Source of the DNA: Paracoccaceae bacterium
GTDB lineage: Bacteria > Pseudomonadota > Alphaproteobacteria > Rhodobacterales > Rhodobacteraceae
Length of the DNA: 64,000 nucleotides
Direction: 5' to 3'
Assembly: GCA_027489375.1 (NCBI GenBank)
Contig: JAIXZW010000012.1
Location: forward strand, 186,001-250,000
Shown: positions 53,666 through 62,677 of the stretch, piece after piece
Layout: each line of letters begins with the position of its first letter
How positions within the stretch are numbered: position 1 is the first letter of the stretch
The notes under the pieces: model-generated
Seen by the model: only the letters and a program-made list of their open reading frames with translations
Told to the model about the DNA's origin: nothing
Databases searched by the model: none
Made by a program: the position numbers and the translations under genes

Positions 53666-55489
53666 TCATTCCTGATACCACCAGACATCCGGCTGGAACC
53701 CCGGCCAGTCGCCGTAAAGCGGCAAGCGGTCGGGATGGTGCAGCCCCTTGGCATAGGCCAGACGGGACACATCCGAATACCAGATGGGTATAACGTAGCG
53801 CCCCGTGGTCAAGACACGATCGAGTGCTTCGACATGGTCGCGGAACTCTGCCGGATCGGCCGAAGACAGCATACCTGCGATCAGCGCCTCGGCGGCGGGC
53901 GAATTCATCCCCATCAGGTTGCGCGACCCCGGCTCGGTCACACCGGCGGCCCCCCAATACAGCGTCTGCTCGTTCCCCGGCGATAGCGACAGCGACCTGA
54001 CATAATAGGTCATGTCGAAATCGTAATTCGTGGTCCGCTCCTTGTACTGCGCCGAATCCACAGTCGTCACGCGGGCATCTATGCCAAGCCGCTTCAACGC
54101 CTCGACATAGATCGTTGCCGCATTGATGATGTCATCGGCCCCGTTGGTGATCAGGATGTCAAAGCTGAACGGCTCTCCCTTGGCGTTCTGCAATGCGCCG
54201 TCAACGACCGTCCAGCCCGCGTCCTCCAGCAGTTTCAACGCCTGCCGCGCATTCTGGCGGTTTGCCTCGCTCCCGTCCGAAACCGGCAGGGTGTATCCGT
54301 CAAGGGCACCGGGCAGCAGCTCGGCCTTGAACGGCTCCAGCAACGCCTTGACCCGCCCTTCCGCCGGCGCACCGGCTTTCATTCCCAGCGTGGAGTTTGC
54401 GAAATAGGACGTGATCCGCGGCGGAATCCCGCCGTTCAGCGTCTTGTTCACCAGTTCGAAGTTGAACGCATAAGTCAGCGCCTCGCGCACGCGCCAATCG
54501 GCAAAGATCGGCTTGCGGGTGTTGAACACGAACCCTTCGATGCCCGAGGGCCGCTCGTGCGGGATCACCTCCTTGATGACCTTGCCTTCGGTCACGGCGG
54601 GGAAGGAATAGTTCTGTTCCCACTTCACCGGATTCGTCTCGCGCCAGCTTGTGATGTCGCCCGCCTTGAAGGCTTCGAACACCACGCCCGCATCGCCGAA
54701 ATACTCGAAGCGCACCTCGTCGAGGTTGTAGAGCCCGCGGTTGAACGGCAGATCGCGGCCCCACCAGTCGGGATTGCGCTTGTAGCTGATCGACTTGCCC
54801 GGTTCGACCTGATCCACCACATATGGACCCGACCCGATGATCGGCTCCAGCGACGAGACGGTGAAATCCTTCCCCTCCCACTGCGCCTTTTCCAGCACGG
54901 GCCGCAGGCCCAGGATCAGCGGCAATTCACGATCCTGCACGTTGAAGGTGAACTTCACCGACCGCTCGCCGGTCTTTTCGGTCTTGGCAATCTTCTTCCA
55001 CGCCGCCGCATAGCGCGGCTGTCCCAGCGTGCCGAGGGTTTCGAAGGACCAGATCACATCCTCGACCGTCACGGGCTTTCCGTTCGAGAATCGGGCATCG
55101 GGATTGAGCGTGAATTCCACGAAGGACCGCGCTTCGTCGGTGCGAATCGATTCCGCCAAAAGCCCGTAAAGGGTGAAGGGCTCGTCGATGGATCGCCCCA
55201 TGAGGGTCTCGATCGTATATCCGGTGATCCCGCTCGGCGCGATCCCGTTGACGATGAAGGGGTTGAGCGAATCGAAACCGCCGCTTTCCCCGAAGATGAT
55301 CCTGCCGCCCTTTGGCGCGTCGGGGTTCGCATAGGGCAACGACACAAAATCAGGGGGAAGTGCGGGTTCGCCATACATAGCTATGCCATGCGTGACACCC
55401 GTATCCTGTGCCAATGCCACGCCCGCCGCGGCCGAGAATGCAACGGCCAGGACGGTGCCGCGCAATGCCTGAAAAACAACCTGTCTCAT
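53666..55489 (-). CDS. Peptide ABC transporter substrate-binding protein, YejA-like
   Basis: A 607-residue periplasmic binding protein of family SBP_bac_5. The signal peptide ends at about residue 27 (GVALAQ). The start of the mature part, THGIAMYGEPALPPDFVSLPYANPDAPKGGRI, is characteristic of YejA/microcin C-type binding proteins. The yejBEF permease and ATPase genes are not next to it, so it may use a remote transporter; its downstream neighbour is only the entericidin-like lipoprotein. Confidence 0.88.
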   Translation of the reverse strand: MRQVVFQALRGTVLAVAFSAAAGVALAQDTGVTHGIAMYGEPALPPDFVSLPYANPDAPKGGRIIFGESGGFDSLNPFIVNGIAPSGITGYTIETLMGRSIDEPFTLYGLLAESIRTDEARSFVEFTLNPDARFSNGKPVTVEDVIWSFETLGTLGQPRYAAAWKKIAKTEKTGERSVKFTFNVQDRELPLILGLRPVLEKAQWEGKDFTVSSLEPIIGSGPYVVDQVEPGKSISYKRNPDWWGRDLPFNRGLYNLDEVRFEYFGDAGVVFEAFKAGDITSWRETNPVKWEQNYSFPAVTEGKVIKEVIPHERPSGIEGFVFNTRKPIFADWRVREALTYAFNFELVNKTLNGGIPPRITSYFANSTLGMKAGAPAEGRVKALLEPFKAELLPGALDGYTLPVSDGSEANRQNARQALKLLEDAGWTVVDGALQNAKGEPFSFDILITNGADDIINAATIYVEALKRLGIDARVTTVDSAQYKERTTNYDFDMTYYVRSLSLSPGNEQTLYWGAAGVTEPGSRNLMGMNSPAAEALIAGMLSSADPAEFRDHVEALDRVLTTGRYVIPIWYSDVSRLAYAKGLHHPDRLPLYGDWPGFQPDVWWYQE

Positions 55490-55566
55490 ACTGGCAACAA
55501 TCCTCCACCGACTTGCCTGCTTTCGGCCAGCCTAAGCCCGCAGCCCAACAGTTTCAAACTTTTAAC

Positions 55567-55595
55567 TTGGCCACGGCGGATTGGCGGCGTATATA
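55567..55595 (+). promoter_or_regulatory. Sigma-70 type promoter of a candidate small RNA
   Basis: TTGGCC (55567-55572), 17 bp, TATATA (55590-55595). The spacing is optimal. A start near 55602 would give a transcript of about 75 nt up to the terminator at 55651-55676. Confidence 0.6.
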
Positions 55596-55601
55596 AGGGG
55601 C

Positions 55602-55676
55602 ACTGCTCGATAGGTTTCTTGCCTGTATGAAACCTGCCTCAATAACTGAACGCCGGCCTTGTGCCGGCGTTTTTTT
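55602..55676 (+). ncRNA. Candidate small RNA, about 75 nt
   Basis: Between a divergent and a downstream gene there is a promoter-hairpin-terminator unit with no coding frame. The first hairpin is AGGTTTC-TTGCCTGTAT-GAAACCT; then the linker GCCTCAATAACTGAA, then CGCCGGC-CTTGT-GCCGGCG and seven T. Length, promoter spacing and terminator all fit a free-standing small RNA. I do not recognise it as a named family. Confidence 0.6.
55651..55676 (+). terminator. Intrinsic terminator of the candidate small RNA
   Basis: CGCCGGC / GCCGGCG arms with a 5-base loop, followed by seven T. One of the best intrinsic terminators in the window. Confidence 0.85.
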
Positions 55677-55806
55677 CTGCCCGAAGGGCAGCCGATGGCA
55701 CGGCAGCACCGCCCGAAAAACCGGCAATGGAAAAAGCCTCCGCGCTGGATTTCGCACCCGCAGCATGGTTAGCTGCCGCAAAGCAGCATGACGCGGGGAA
55801 CGCAGG

Positions 55807-56580
55807 ATGATCCTTCAGGGCAAGACCGCCATCGTCACGGGGTCCAATTCGGGAATCGGTCTCGGCGTGGCCGAGGAACTGGCGCGTGCAGGCGCCAATA
55901 TCGTGCTCAACAGCTTCACCGACCGCCCCGAAGACCACGCCCTCGCCGCCCGCATCGCGTCGAACTACGGCATCAAGGCGCGCTACATCGCCGCCGACAT
56001 GTCCAAGGGGGCCGAATGCCGCGCGCTCGTGGAACGGGCAGGGGGCTGCGACATCCTCGTCAACAACGCGGGCATCCAGTTCGTCGCGCCGGTCGAAGAA
56101 TTCCCGACCGAGAAATGGGACCAGATCATCGCGGTCAACCTTTCGTCGGCCTTCCACACCTCCGCCGCCGCACTCCCCCACATGCGCGCCCGCGGATGGG
56201 GCCGCATCGTCAACATCGCCTCGGCCCACGGCCTGACCGCAAGCCCGTTCAAATCGGCCTATATCGCCGCGAAGCACGGCATCGTCGGCCTGTCCAAGAC
56301 CGTGGCGCTGGAAACCGCGGGGCAGGGCATCACCTGCAACGCCATCTGCCCCGGCTACGTGCTGACCCCCCTGGTCGAAGCGCAAATCCCCGACCAGATG
56401 AAGGTCCACGACATGGACCGCGAGACGGTCATCCGCGAGGTGATGCTGCAACGCCAACCCTCGCGCCAGTTCGCGACGACCGAGCAGATCGGCGGGACGA
56501 CCGTGTTCCTGTGTTCCCCCGCCGCCGACCAGATCACCGGCACGACGATCAGCGTCGATGGCGGCTGGACCGCGCTCTAG
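55807..56580 (+). CDS. bdhA: 3-hydroxybutyrate dehydrogenase (SDR family)
   Basis: A 257-residue short-chain dehydrogenase interconverting 3-hydroxybutyrate and acetoacetate with NAD, part of polyhydroxybutyrate use. TGSNSGIGLG binds the nucleotide, NNAG is conserved, and the catalytic Ser-Tyr-Lys are in NIASAHGL and SAYIAAKHG. The C-terminal part, with QPSRQFATTEQIG, is typical of BdhA. GGGGAACGCAGG lies before the start. Confidence 0.9.
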   Translation: MILQGKTAIVTGSNSGIGLGVAEELARAGANIVLNSFTDRPEDHALAARIASNYGIKARYIAADMSKGAECRALVERAGGCDILVNNAGIQFVAPVEEFPTEKWDQIIAVNLSSAFHTSAAALPHMRARGWGRIVNIASAHGLTASPFKSAYIAAKHGIVGLSKTVALETAGQGITCNAICPGYVLTPLVEAQIPDQMKVHDMDRETVIREVMLQRQPSRQFATTEQIGGTTVFLCSPAADQITGTTISVDGGWTAL

Positions 56581-56620
56581 GCGAAGTTTCACGAAAATTC
56601 CGACCGCAACAACCCGCGCC

Positions 56621-56665
56621 CGATTTCTGCGCCAGAAATCGGACCGGAATTTGCGCCAAATTCCG
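56621..56665. repeat. Two tandem 21-bp palindromes with a GCGCC-type core
   Basis: 56621-56641 has arms CGATTTCTG/CAGAAATCG around CGC; 56645-56665 has arms CGGAATTT/AAATTCCG around GCGCC. They sit between converging stop codons of bdhA and the DUF502 gene. The arrangement copies that of the TTCGAA palindromes at 15111 and 28230, but the core is different. Confidence 0.65.
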
Positions 56666-57346
56666 TTACTTCACCGGCACGTCCTTCATCGCCGGATAGA
56701 CCATCCCGCCCGAAACGATCAGCTTCGCCGCCTCGTCCGGCTTCATATCCAGCATCACGACATCCTTCGCCGGCACATAAAGCAGCATCCCCGAGGTCAG
56801 CGGCGTCAGCGCCACGAAAACCGCGATCATCTCCTCGCCCTTGGGCAGCTTCGCCGCGATCTCGCCCTTGGGCTTGGACGCCACAAGCCCGACCGCCCAA
56901 GTTCCCTCTTGCGGGAAACGGATCAGACAGGTGCGGTCGAAGCTCTTTTCCTTCTGGCTGAACACCGTCTCGGCAATCTGCTTGAACCCGCCATAGACCG
57001 ACCGCACCACCGGCACACGGTCCACCAACGCCTCGGCCTGTTTGACCAGCGACCGCCCGATCAGCCCGCGTGCCAGCCAGCCGATGATGACGGTAAAGAC
57101 CAGAAACACCGCCACGCCCACACCGCGCAGCGGAAAGGCGGCTTCGGGTCCGAAGATGCGGTGGACGATGGCCTCGGGCTGATAGGCCGCAGGGATCAGC
57201 GGCAGGATCCACCCGTCAAGCCAGCCGATGGCCGACCATGTCAGCCACAGCGTCAGCCCGACGGGCAGCACCACCACCAGCCCCGTCAGGAAACTCGTCC
57301 TCAGCCCTGCAAGGAAACCCCGCTTCGGCCCTTTGTCCACAGTCAT
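56666..57346 (-). CDS. DUF502 membrane protein
   Basis: A 226-residue inner-membrane protein of the DUF502 family. Two hydrophobic segments (about 13-33 LRTSFLTGLVVVLPVGLTLWL, 69-90 FPLRRVGVAVFLVFTVIIGWL-like region) precede a soluble domain with FVALTPLTSGMLLYVPAKDVVMLDM, the most conserved part. Function unknown. Converges with bdhA. Confidence 0.85.
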   Translation of the reverse strand: MTVDKGPKRGFLAGLRTSFLTGLVVVLPVGLTLWLTWSAIGWLDGWILPLIPAAYQPEAIVHRIFGPEAAFPLRGVGVAVFLVFTVIIGWLARGLIGRSLVKQAEALVDRVPVVRSVYGGFKQIAETVFSQKEKSFDRTCLIRFPQEGTWAVGLVASKPKGEIAAKLPKGEEMIAVFVALTPLTSGMLLYVPAKDVVMLDMKPDEAAKLIVSGGMVYPAMKDVPVK

Positions 57347-57400
57347 GCGCGCGCCTTTGTCCTATCCGCCCAACCTATGCAGCGGAAAGCCGCCGCACAA

Positions 57401-58309
57401 TCACCCTTTGACAAGCGCCGCCGCGATCCGCGCCCCGAGCCGCGCATTGTTGAGAACGAGGGCAATGTTCGACGCAAGCGAGCGTCCTTCGGTCAGCTCG
57501 AAAATCCGCTGCAACAGGAAGGGCGTCACCGCCTTGGCCGCGATTCCCCGTGCCGCCGCCTCGGCCAGCGCGGTTTCGATCACGGGCATGATCTCGGCCC
57601 GCGCGATCTCGGCCTCGGACGGGATCGGGTTCGCCACCAGCTGCCCCCCCGGCAGGCCAAGCGTGGCGCGCATCCGGTGCGCCGCCGCAATCGCCCCGGC
57701 GCTGTCCATCCGCAAGGGCGCCTTCAACCCCGACGACCGCGACCAGAAGGCGGGGAAGTCGTCCTGCCCATAGGCGATGACCGGAACCCCCGCCGTTTCC
57801 AGATATTCCAGCGTCTTGGGCAGATCGAGGATCGCCTTAGCCCCTGCCGCCACCACCGTCACCGCCGTCTGCGCCAGTTCCGGCAGGTCGGCCGAGATGT
57901 CGAAGCTCGTCTCCGCCCCGCGATGCACCCCGCCGATGCCGCCCGTGGCAAAGACATGCACCCCCGCCAGCCGCGCGCAGATCATCGTCGCCGCCACCGT
58001 GGTCGCCCCCGTCCCGCCACTGGCGACACATGCGGCAAGGTCCGCACGGCTCAGCTTTGCCACGTTCTTCGCCTGACCTAGCGTTTCAAGCTCCGCCTCC
58101 GTCAGACCGACATGGATATGGCCACCCATCACCGCCATCGTCGCGGGCACGGCCCCTTCGGCCCGCACCGCCGCTTCCACCGCCCGCGCCGTTTCCACGT
58201 TCTGCGGCCAAGGCATCCCGTGGGTGATGATCGTCGATTCCAGCGCCACCACGGGTGCGCCCGCCTTCAACGCCGCCGCGACCTCGGGTGCAAACTTCAG
58301 GGGAGCCAT
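57401..58309 (-). CDS. psuG: Pseudouridine-5'-phosphate glycosidase
   Basis: Cleaves pseudouridine 5'-phosphate reversibly to uracil and ribose 5-phosphate. The 302-residue protein has VVALESTIITHGMPWPQN, AVMGGHIHVGLT, the ATGGIGGVHRGAE loop and DVSADLPELAQT-like region. The start at 58309 is chosen with GGAAGGA ahead; two ATG codons upstream would sit on or before that site. It follows the PfkB kinase gene in the same direction with overlapping ends. Confidence 0.93.
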   Translation of the reverse strand: MAPLKFAPEVAAALKAGAPVVALESTIITHGMPWPQNVETARAVEAAVRAEGAVPATMAVMGGHIHVGLTEAELETLGQAKNVAKLSRADLAACVASGGTGATTVAATMICARLAGVHVFATGGIGGVHRGAETSFDISADLPELAQTAVTVVAAGAKAILDLPKTLEYLETAGVPVIAYGQDDFPAFWSRSSGLKAPLRMDSAGAIAAAHRMRATLGLPGGQLVANPIPSEAEIARAEIMPVIETALAEAAARGIAAKAVTPFLLQRIFELTEGRSLASNIALVLNNARLGARIAAALVKG

Positions 58310-58338
58310 AATCATTCCTTCCGGCAAATGCCAATCCG

Positions 58339-59253
58339 TCACGCAGGCGCTTCGCCCGCCACATAGGTCGCCGCCGCCTTGATCGCGGCCTCCAGCGCCG
58401 CATCCCGCCCCGCGCCACGGCGTTCAGCCACGATATGGGCGGCCATGAAGGTATCACCCGCCCCCGTGACCCGCGCCACCATCACCTTCGGAGGTGTCGC
58501 CGAAATCACGCCCAAGCTTTGCGTCCCCTCGGCACAGGCCCGCCCGCCGTCGGTGACAAGCACGCGCGACGCCCCCAACGCCAGCAACCCCTCGGCCCCG
58601 GCCACCGCATCGGCAAAGTCGCGGCGCGCCAGCAGCCCCGCCTCTTCAAGGTTCACGTAAAGCACCGCGCCCCGATGCCCGATCAGCGGCAACAACCGCT
58701 CCGCCTTGCCGGGCGAGGCGGGGGCCACCCGCAAATCCGCCGCCGCAAACAGGGGCGAGGCCGCAATCTCCGCCAAAAGCGCCGCCGTCAGGTTCCCGTC
58801 CAGAGCAATCGGCCCCGCCCAGGGCGATGACGCCGACCCCAAACTCCCGTCCGACAGCGGGCGCAACACCTTGTCCCCCGCCGCCTCCAGCGAATGGGCA
58901 TCGGCGATGGCGGCGATCAACCCGTTCGCCCCTTCGACCGCCATATAGCGATCGGTCGGCAAATCCTCGGAGCGGTAGGCATGATCCGTCACCACGCCAA
59001 GCCGCCCGCAGGCCGCGACCAGCTCGTCCCCCTCGGCATCCCGCCCGATGGCGGTCAGCACCGCGGGCCGCAGGCCAAAGCGTGCCAGCGTCATGGCGAT
59101 GTTCATCGCCACCCCGCCCGGCAGCCGCGTGATCCGGCCCGGCACATCCGACCCTTGCCGCATCGCCACGGGCGAACGGCCGATGATGTCCCACAACACC
59201 GAACCGATGCACAGGATGTCGGGAGAACGGGGCTGGGGCGGTATCCGTGTCAT
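58339..59253 (-). CDS. psuK: PfkB-family kinase, probable pseudouridine kinase
   Basis: A 304-residue sugar/nucleoside kinase of the ribokinase type. GGVAMNIAMTLARFG is near the N-terminus and the catalytic Asp is in VTGAGDTFMAAH. Its place directly before psuG suggests it phosphorylates pseudouridine to the substrate of PsuG. The nucleoside specificity itself is inferred from the neighbour. Confidence 0.82.
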   Translation of the reverse strand: MTRIPPQPRSPDILCIGSVLWDIIGRSPVAMRQGSDVPGRITRLPGGVAMNIAMTLARFGLRPAVLTAIGRDAEGDELVAACGRLGVVTDHAYRSEDLPTDRYMAVEGANGLIAAIADAHSLEAAGDKVLRPLSDGSLGSASSPWAGPIALDGNLTAALLAEIAASPLFAAADLRVAPASPGKAERLLPLIGHRGAVLYVNLEEAGLLARRDFADAVAGAEGLLALGASRVLVTDGGRACAEGTQSLGVISATPPKVMVARVTGAGDTFMAAHIVAERRGAGRDAALEAAIKAAATYVAGEAPA

Positions 59254-59421
59254 GCTCCCGTTCTACGGCCCCAAAAGCCGAAGACGCAAGAGAGGCCGCA
59301 GCCGCAACATGCGGTGGCACGGCGCAAAAGGGCTTCAATATATCTTAATCCGTGCTATCGTTTTGCGAATATACCCATGCTTTTGAATAGATCCCCTTTC
59401 CCCGCAGATATCGGACGAGCC

Positions 59422-60372
59422 ATGACCCCACTCTCCCGCCTGATCGACACCCGCCTTCCCTGGCTCACCGACGGCGGGCTTGAAACCGATCTGATCTATT
59501 CCCAAGGCATCGACCTGCCCGATTTCGCAGCCTTCCCCCTTGTCGGCACTCCGCAGGGCGAGGCGGCACTGAGCCGCTACTTTTCGCCCTTCCTCGCGCT
59601 GGCCCGTGACCACGGCACGGGCTTCATCCTCGATACCGCGACATGGCGGGCAGGGCAGGTCTGGGGCGAACGCCTCGGCCTCGACCATGGCGCGGTCGCA
59701 CGCGTCAACGCCGATGCAGTCCGCTTCGCCCGCAAATTGCGGGACGAATGGTCCGAAATCGACATCGTGGTCAACGGCGTCGTCGGCCCTTCGGGCGATG
59801 GCTACCGCGCAGACGCCGAGCTGTCCGCATGGCACGCCCGCATGGCCCATGCCGTGCAGGTCGACGCGCTGGCAAGGGCAGGGGCCGACCTCATCTCGGC
59901 CATGACCATGACGCATGCCGCCGAAGCCATCGGCATCGCGGGGGCCGCTGCCGCCGCAGGCCTGCCCTGCGTCATCTCCTTTACCGTGGAAACCGATGGC
60001 CGCCTCCCCTCGGGCCAACCGCTGGAAGAGGCGATCTACGATGTCGAACAACTCGAAACCCCGCCGCTCTGGTATATGGTCAACTGCGCCCATCCCGACC
60101 ATTTCGGCGACCTCTTCGACCCCGCGCAGGATTGGGTGCAACGCATCGGCGGCATCCGCGCCAATGCCTCGCGCCTGTCCCACGCCGAACTCGACCAGTC
60201 CACCGAACTCGACGATGGCGACCCGGAGGAATTCGGCGCGCTCTATGCCGACCTTGCCACCCGCCTTCCGGCGCTACGGGTGATCGGCGGCTGCTGCGGC
60301 ACCGACCACCGCCATGTCGGCGCGGCAGGGGCGGCCTGCCAGAGCCACGCCGCAACCCGCGCCACCGGCTGA
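59422..60372 (+). CDS. Homocysteine S-methyltransferase family protein
   Basis: A 316-residue zinc-dependent methyltransferase barrel. LTDGGLETDLIYSQGIDLPDFAAFPL is the N-terminal pattern, and the zinc Cys ligands are in VNCAHPDHF and IGGCCGTDHRH. It probably methylates homocysteine using S-methylmethionine or another donor. The start is at 59422 after an AT-rich region; divergent from psuK. A TTCGAA palindrome follows the stop. Confidence 0.87.
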   Translation: MTPLSRLIDTRLPWLTDGGLETDLIYSQGIDLPDFAAFPLVGTPQGEAALSRYFSPFLALARDHGTGFILDTATWRAGQVWGERLGLDHGAVARVNADAVRFARKLRDEWSEIDIVVNGVVGPSGDGYRADAELSAWHARMAHAVQVDALARAGADLISAMTMTHAAEAIGIAGAAAAAGLPCVISFTVETDGRLPSGQPLEEAIYDVEQLETPPLWYMVNCAHPDHFGDLFDPAQDWVQRIGGIRANASRLSHAELDQSTELDDGDPEEFGALYADLATRLPALRVIGGCCGTDHRHVGAAGAACQSHAATRATG

Positions 60373-60381
60373 CGCAAGGGG

Positions 60382-60403
60382 CAAAAGTCTTCGAAGACTT
60401 TTG
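60382..60403. repeat. 22-bp TTCGAA palindrome after the methyltransferase gene
   Basis: A perfect palindrome with half-site CAAAAGTCTTC, 9 bp after the stop. Same family as those at 15111 and 28230, but as a single copy. Confidence 0.75.
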
Positions 60404-60613
60404 CCTCCCCCCGCCATGCCTCCCCCCGCCATGCCGCCCATTGCCAAGCCCGCAAGCCTTTCCTGCTTGCGCTTCGCAGCAAAACCCCCTAAGGGAGCCG
60501 CACTTCACAGGCGAGGCTTGGGCCTTGCGGGGAGAAATCCCGCAAAGTCCGCCGGTTGGGGCATCCGCTCTGAAAACGGCTTCGCCAAGGTTCAAACCGG
60601 AAAGGAATAGGAC
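60404..60613 (+). promoter_or_regulatory. rpsB leader region with 15-bp tandem repeat
   Basis: A 15-bp unit CCTCCCCCCGCCATG is repeated twice back to back (60404-60433). Further on is a hairpin with arms TTGCGGG/CCCGCAA, shortly before rpsB. S2 represses rpsB-tsf by binding the leader in proteobacteria; such a site may be here but I cannot draw the known fold. The ribosome site is AAAGGAATAGG. Confidence 0.45.
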
Positions 60614-61378
60614 ATGGCTCTTCCCGAGTTCACCATGCGTCAGCTGCTTGAAGCTGGCGTCCACTACGGCCACCAGACCCAGCGCTGGAACCCGCGCATG
60701 GGCGAATACATCTACGGCGACCGCAACGGCATCCACATCATCGACCTGACGCAGACCGTCCCGATGCTGGACCAGGCGCTCAAAGTCGTGCGCGACACCG
60801 TCGCCAAGGGCGGCCGCATCCTCTTCGTCGGCACCAAGCGTCAGGCCCAGAAAGCCATCGCCGAAGCGGCCGAGAAATGCGCCCAGTTCTACATGAACCA
60901 CCGCTGGCTCGGTGGCACGCTGACCAACTGGCAGACCGTCTCGAAATCGATCCAGCGCCTGAAGCAGATCGACGAGCTGATGGCCCACGGCGCCGAAGGC
61001 CTCACCAAGAAAGAGCGCCTGAACCTCGAGCGCGAGCAGTCCAAGCTGCAAGCCTCGCTCGGCGGCATCCGTGAAATGGGCGGCACCCCCGACCTCATCT
61101 TCATCATCGACGTGGGCAAGGAAGACCTCGCCATCCTCGAAGCGCAAAAGCTCGGGATTCCGGTCGTCGCCGTCGTCGACACCAACTGCTCGCCCAAGGG
61201 CGTGGATTACATGATCCCCGGCAACGACGACGCCGCACGCGCCATCGCGCTGTATTGCGACCTGATCGCCCGCGCCGCCCTTGACGGCATGTCGGCCCAG
61301 CTCGGCGCCGCCGGTGTCGACCTCGGCGCGCTGGAAACCGCGCCCGAAGAAGAAGCCGTCGCCGAAGCCGACGCCTGA
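60614..61378 (+). CDS. rpsB: 30S ribosomal protein S2
   Basis: A 254-residue S2 protein. [29 protein letters not shown] at the start, [15 protein letters not shown] and [25 protein letters not shown] are diagnostic. The C-terminal tail is acidic, ending [10 protein letters not shown]. It is followed by tsf, the usual pair, with a hairpin between. Confidence 0.97.
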   Translation: MALPEFTMRQLLEAGVHYGHQTQRWNPRMGEYIYGDRNGIHIIDLTQTVPMLDQALKVVRDTVAKGGRILFVGTKRQAQKAIAEAAEKCAQFYMNHRWLGGTLTNWQTVSKSIQRLKQIDELMAHGAEGLTKKERLNLEREQSKLQASLGGIREMGGTPDLIFIIDVGKEDLAILEAQKLGIPVVAVVDTNCSPKGVDYMIPGNDDAARAIALYCDLIARAALDGMSAQLGAAGVDLGALETAPEEEAVAEADA

Positions 61379-61398
61379 TCTGCCGATACGGCACGTTT

Positions 61399-61423
61399 AC
61401 CCGGCAGGAACATCCTGCCGGGT
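61399..61423 (+). terminator. Hairpin between rpsB and tsf (attenuator)
   Basis: Perfect 10-bp arms ACCCGGCAGG (61399-61408) and CCTGCCGGGT (61414-61423) with loop AACAT, followed by CCTCTTATT. It probably reduces but does not stop transcription into tsf, setting the S2:EF-Ts ratio. Confidence 0.65.
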
Positions 61424-61450
61424 CCTCTTATTGAATTCAGGGAGTCTGAA

Positions 61451-62359
61451 ATGACTGTCACCGCTGCAATGGTCAAAGAACTGCGCGATTCCACTGGCGC
61501 AGGCATGATGGACGCGAAAAAAGCGCTCACCGAAACCAATGGCGACATGCAGGCCGCCGTTGACTGGCTGCGCACCAAGGGCCTTGCCAAGGCCGCCAAG
61601 AAAGCCGACCGCGTCGCCGCCGAAGGTCTCGTCGGCGTGTCGGTCAAGGATGGCCGTGGCGTTGCCGTCGAAATCAACTCGGAAACCGACTTCGTCGGCA
61701 AGAACGCCGATTTCCAGTCGCTCGTCCGCGAAGTGACCAACCTCGCCCTGCAAACCGGCGACTCGATCGAAGTGCTGAAGGCCTCGCACCTCAACGGCGA
61801 GCCGGTCGAAACCGTGATCCAGAACGCCATCGCCCGCATCGGCGAGAACATGACCCTGCGCCGCATGCACGTGCTCGAAGGCGACACCGTCGTCTCTTAC
61901 GTGCACAACGCCGCCGCTGACGGCATGGGCAAGATCGGTGTGCTCGTCGCGCTCAAGGGCGATGCCGCCAAGGCGCAGGCCATCGGCAAGCAATTCGCCA
62001 TGCACATCGCCGCGACCTCGCCGCTGGCGCTGTCGGAAGCCTCGCTCGATCCGGTCGTGCTCGAGCGCGAACTCGCCGTCCAGACCGCCAAGGCGCTGGA
62101 AGAGAACGCAGCCTCGGCCAAGCCGAAGCCCGAAGCCGTGATCCAGAACAACATCATCCCGGGCCGGATGAAGAAGTATCTGTCCGAAGTCACGCTGCTG
62201 GGTCAGGCCTTCGTCATCAACCCCGACCTGACCGTCGAACAGGCCGCGAAAGAGGCTGGCGTCGAAATCACCGGCTTTGCCCGTGTGGCCGTCGGCGAAG
62301 GGATCGAGAAGAAGGAAGAAGACTTCGCCGCCGAAGTCGCCAAGATGGCTCAGGGCTGA
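61451..62359 (+). CDS. tsf: Elongation factor Ts
   Basis: A 302-residue guanine-nucleotide exchange factor for EF-Tu. The N-terminal [29 protein letters not shown] and GLVGV / [13 protein letters not shown] core are diagnostic. A full-length two-core C-terminal part ends [16 protein letters not shown] ahead of the start. Confidence 0.97.
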   Translation: MTVTAAMVKELRDSTGAGMMDAKKALTETNGDMQAAVDWLRTKGLAKAAKKADRVAAEGLVGVSVKDGRGVAVEINSETDFVGKNADFQSLVREVTNLALQTGDSIEVLKASHLNGEPVETVIQNAIARIGENMTLRRMHVLEGDTVVSYVHNAAADGMGKIGVLVALKGDAAKAQAIGKQFAMHIAATSPLALSEASLDPVVLERELAVQTAKALEENAASAKPKPEAVIQNNIIPGRMKKYLSEVTLLGQAFVINPDLTVEQAAKEAGVEITGFARVAVGEGIEKKEEDFAAEVAKMAQG

Positions 62360-62424
62360 TCTCCGCCCCGCTCCGGCCGGTTCACTCCGGCCGGACCGCC
62401 CAAAAGGAACTGCCCAAAAGAAAA

Positions 62425-62457
62425 CGGTGCAAGCCTTGCGGCTGCACCGTTTTTTTT
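62425..62457 (+). terminator. Intrinsic terminator of the rpsB-tsf operon
   Basis: CGGTGCA (62425-62431) and TGCACCG (62443-62449) followed by eight T. A second GC hairpin, CCGGCCGG (62373-62380 and 62387-62394), lies just before it. Confidence 0.88.
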
Positions 62458-62677
62458 GTGCCCTCGGGGAAGAAAGGGCACGGGACACATAAAAACAGCC
62501 TTCAGGCGGGAAAAACCCTTTGGCCTTACAGATGCGGCCGATCTGGGGAAAACCGGCCGCACACGGGCATCGCAGGGAAGAATGATCCTGCTTCGCCCTG
62601 TCCCGAAATCTGGAACTCCCCCACCTTCCCGCTTTACCCAGCGTAAAGGAAGTAAGGGATTCCCTACCTTTGGCCTG
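62458..62677. other. Gap between tsf and luxR with several inverted repeats
   Basis: No gene is visible. There is a perfect 8-bp inverted repeat TGCGGCCG (62533-62540) / CGGCCGCA (62554-62561), another CTTTAC-CCAGC-GTAAAG (62632-62648), and an imperfect palindrome near 62651-62666. The last two lie just after the luxR stop and may end its transcript. Confidence 0.4.
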
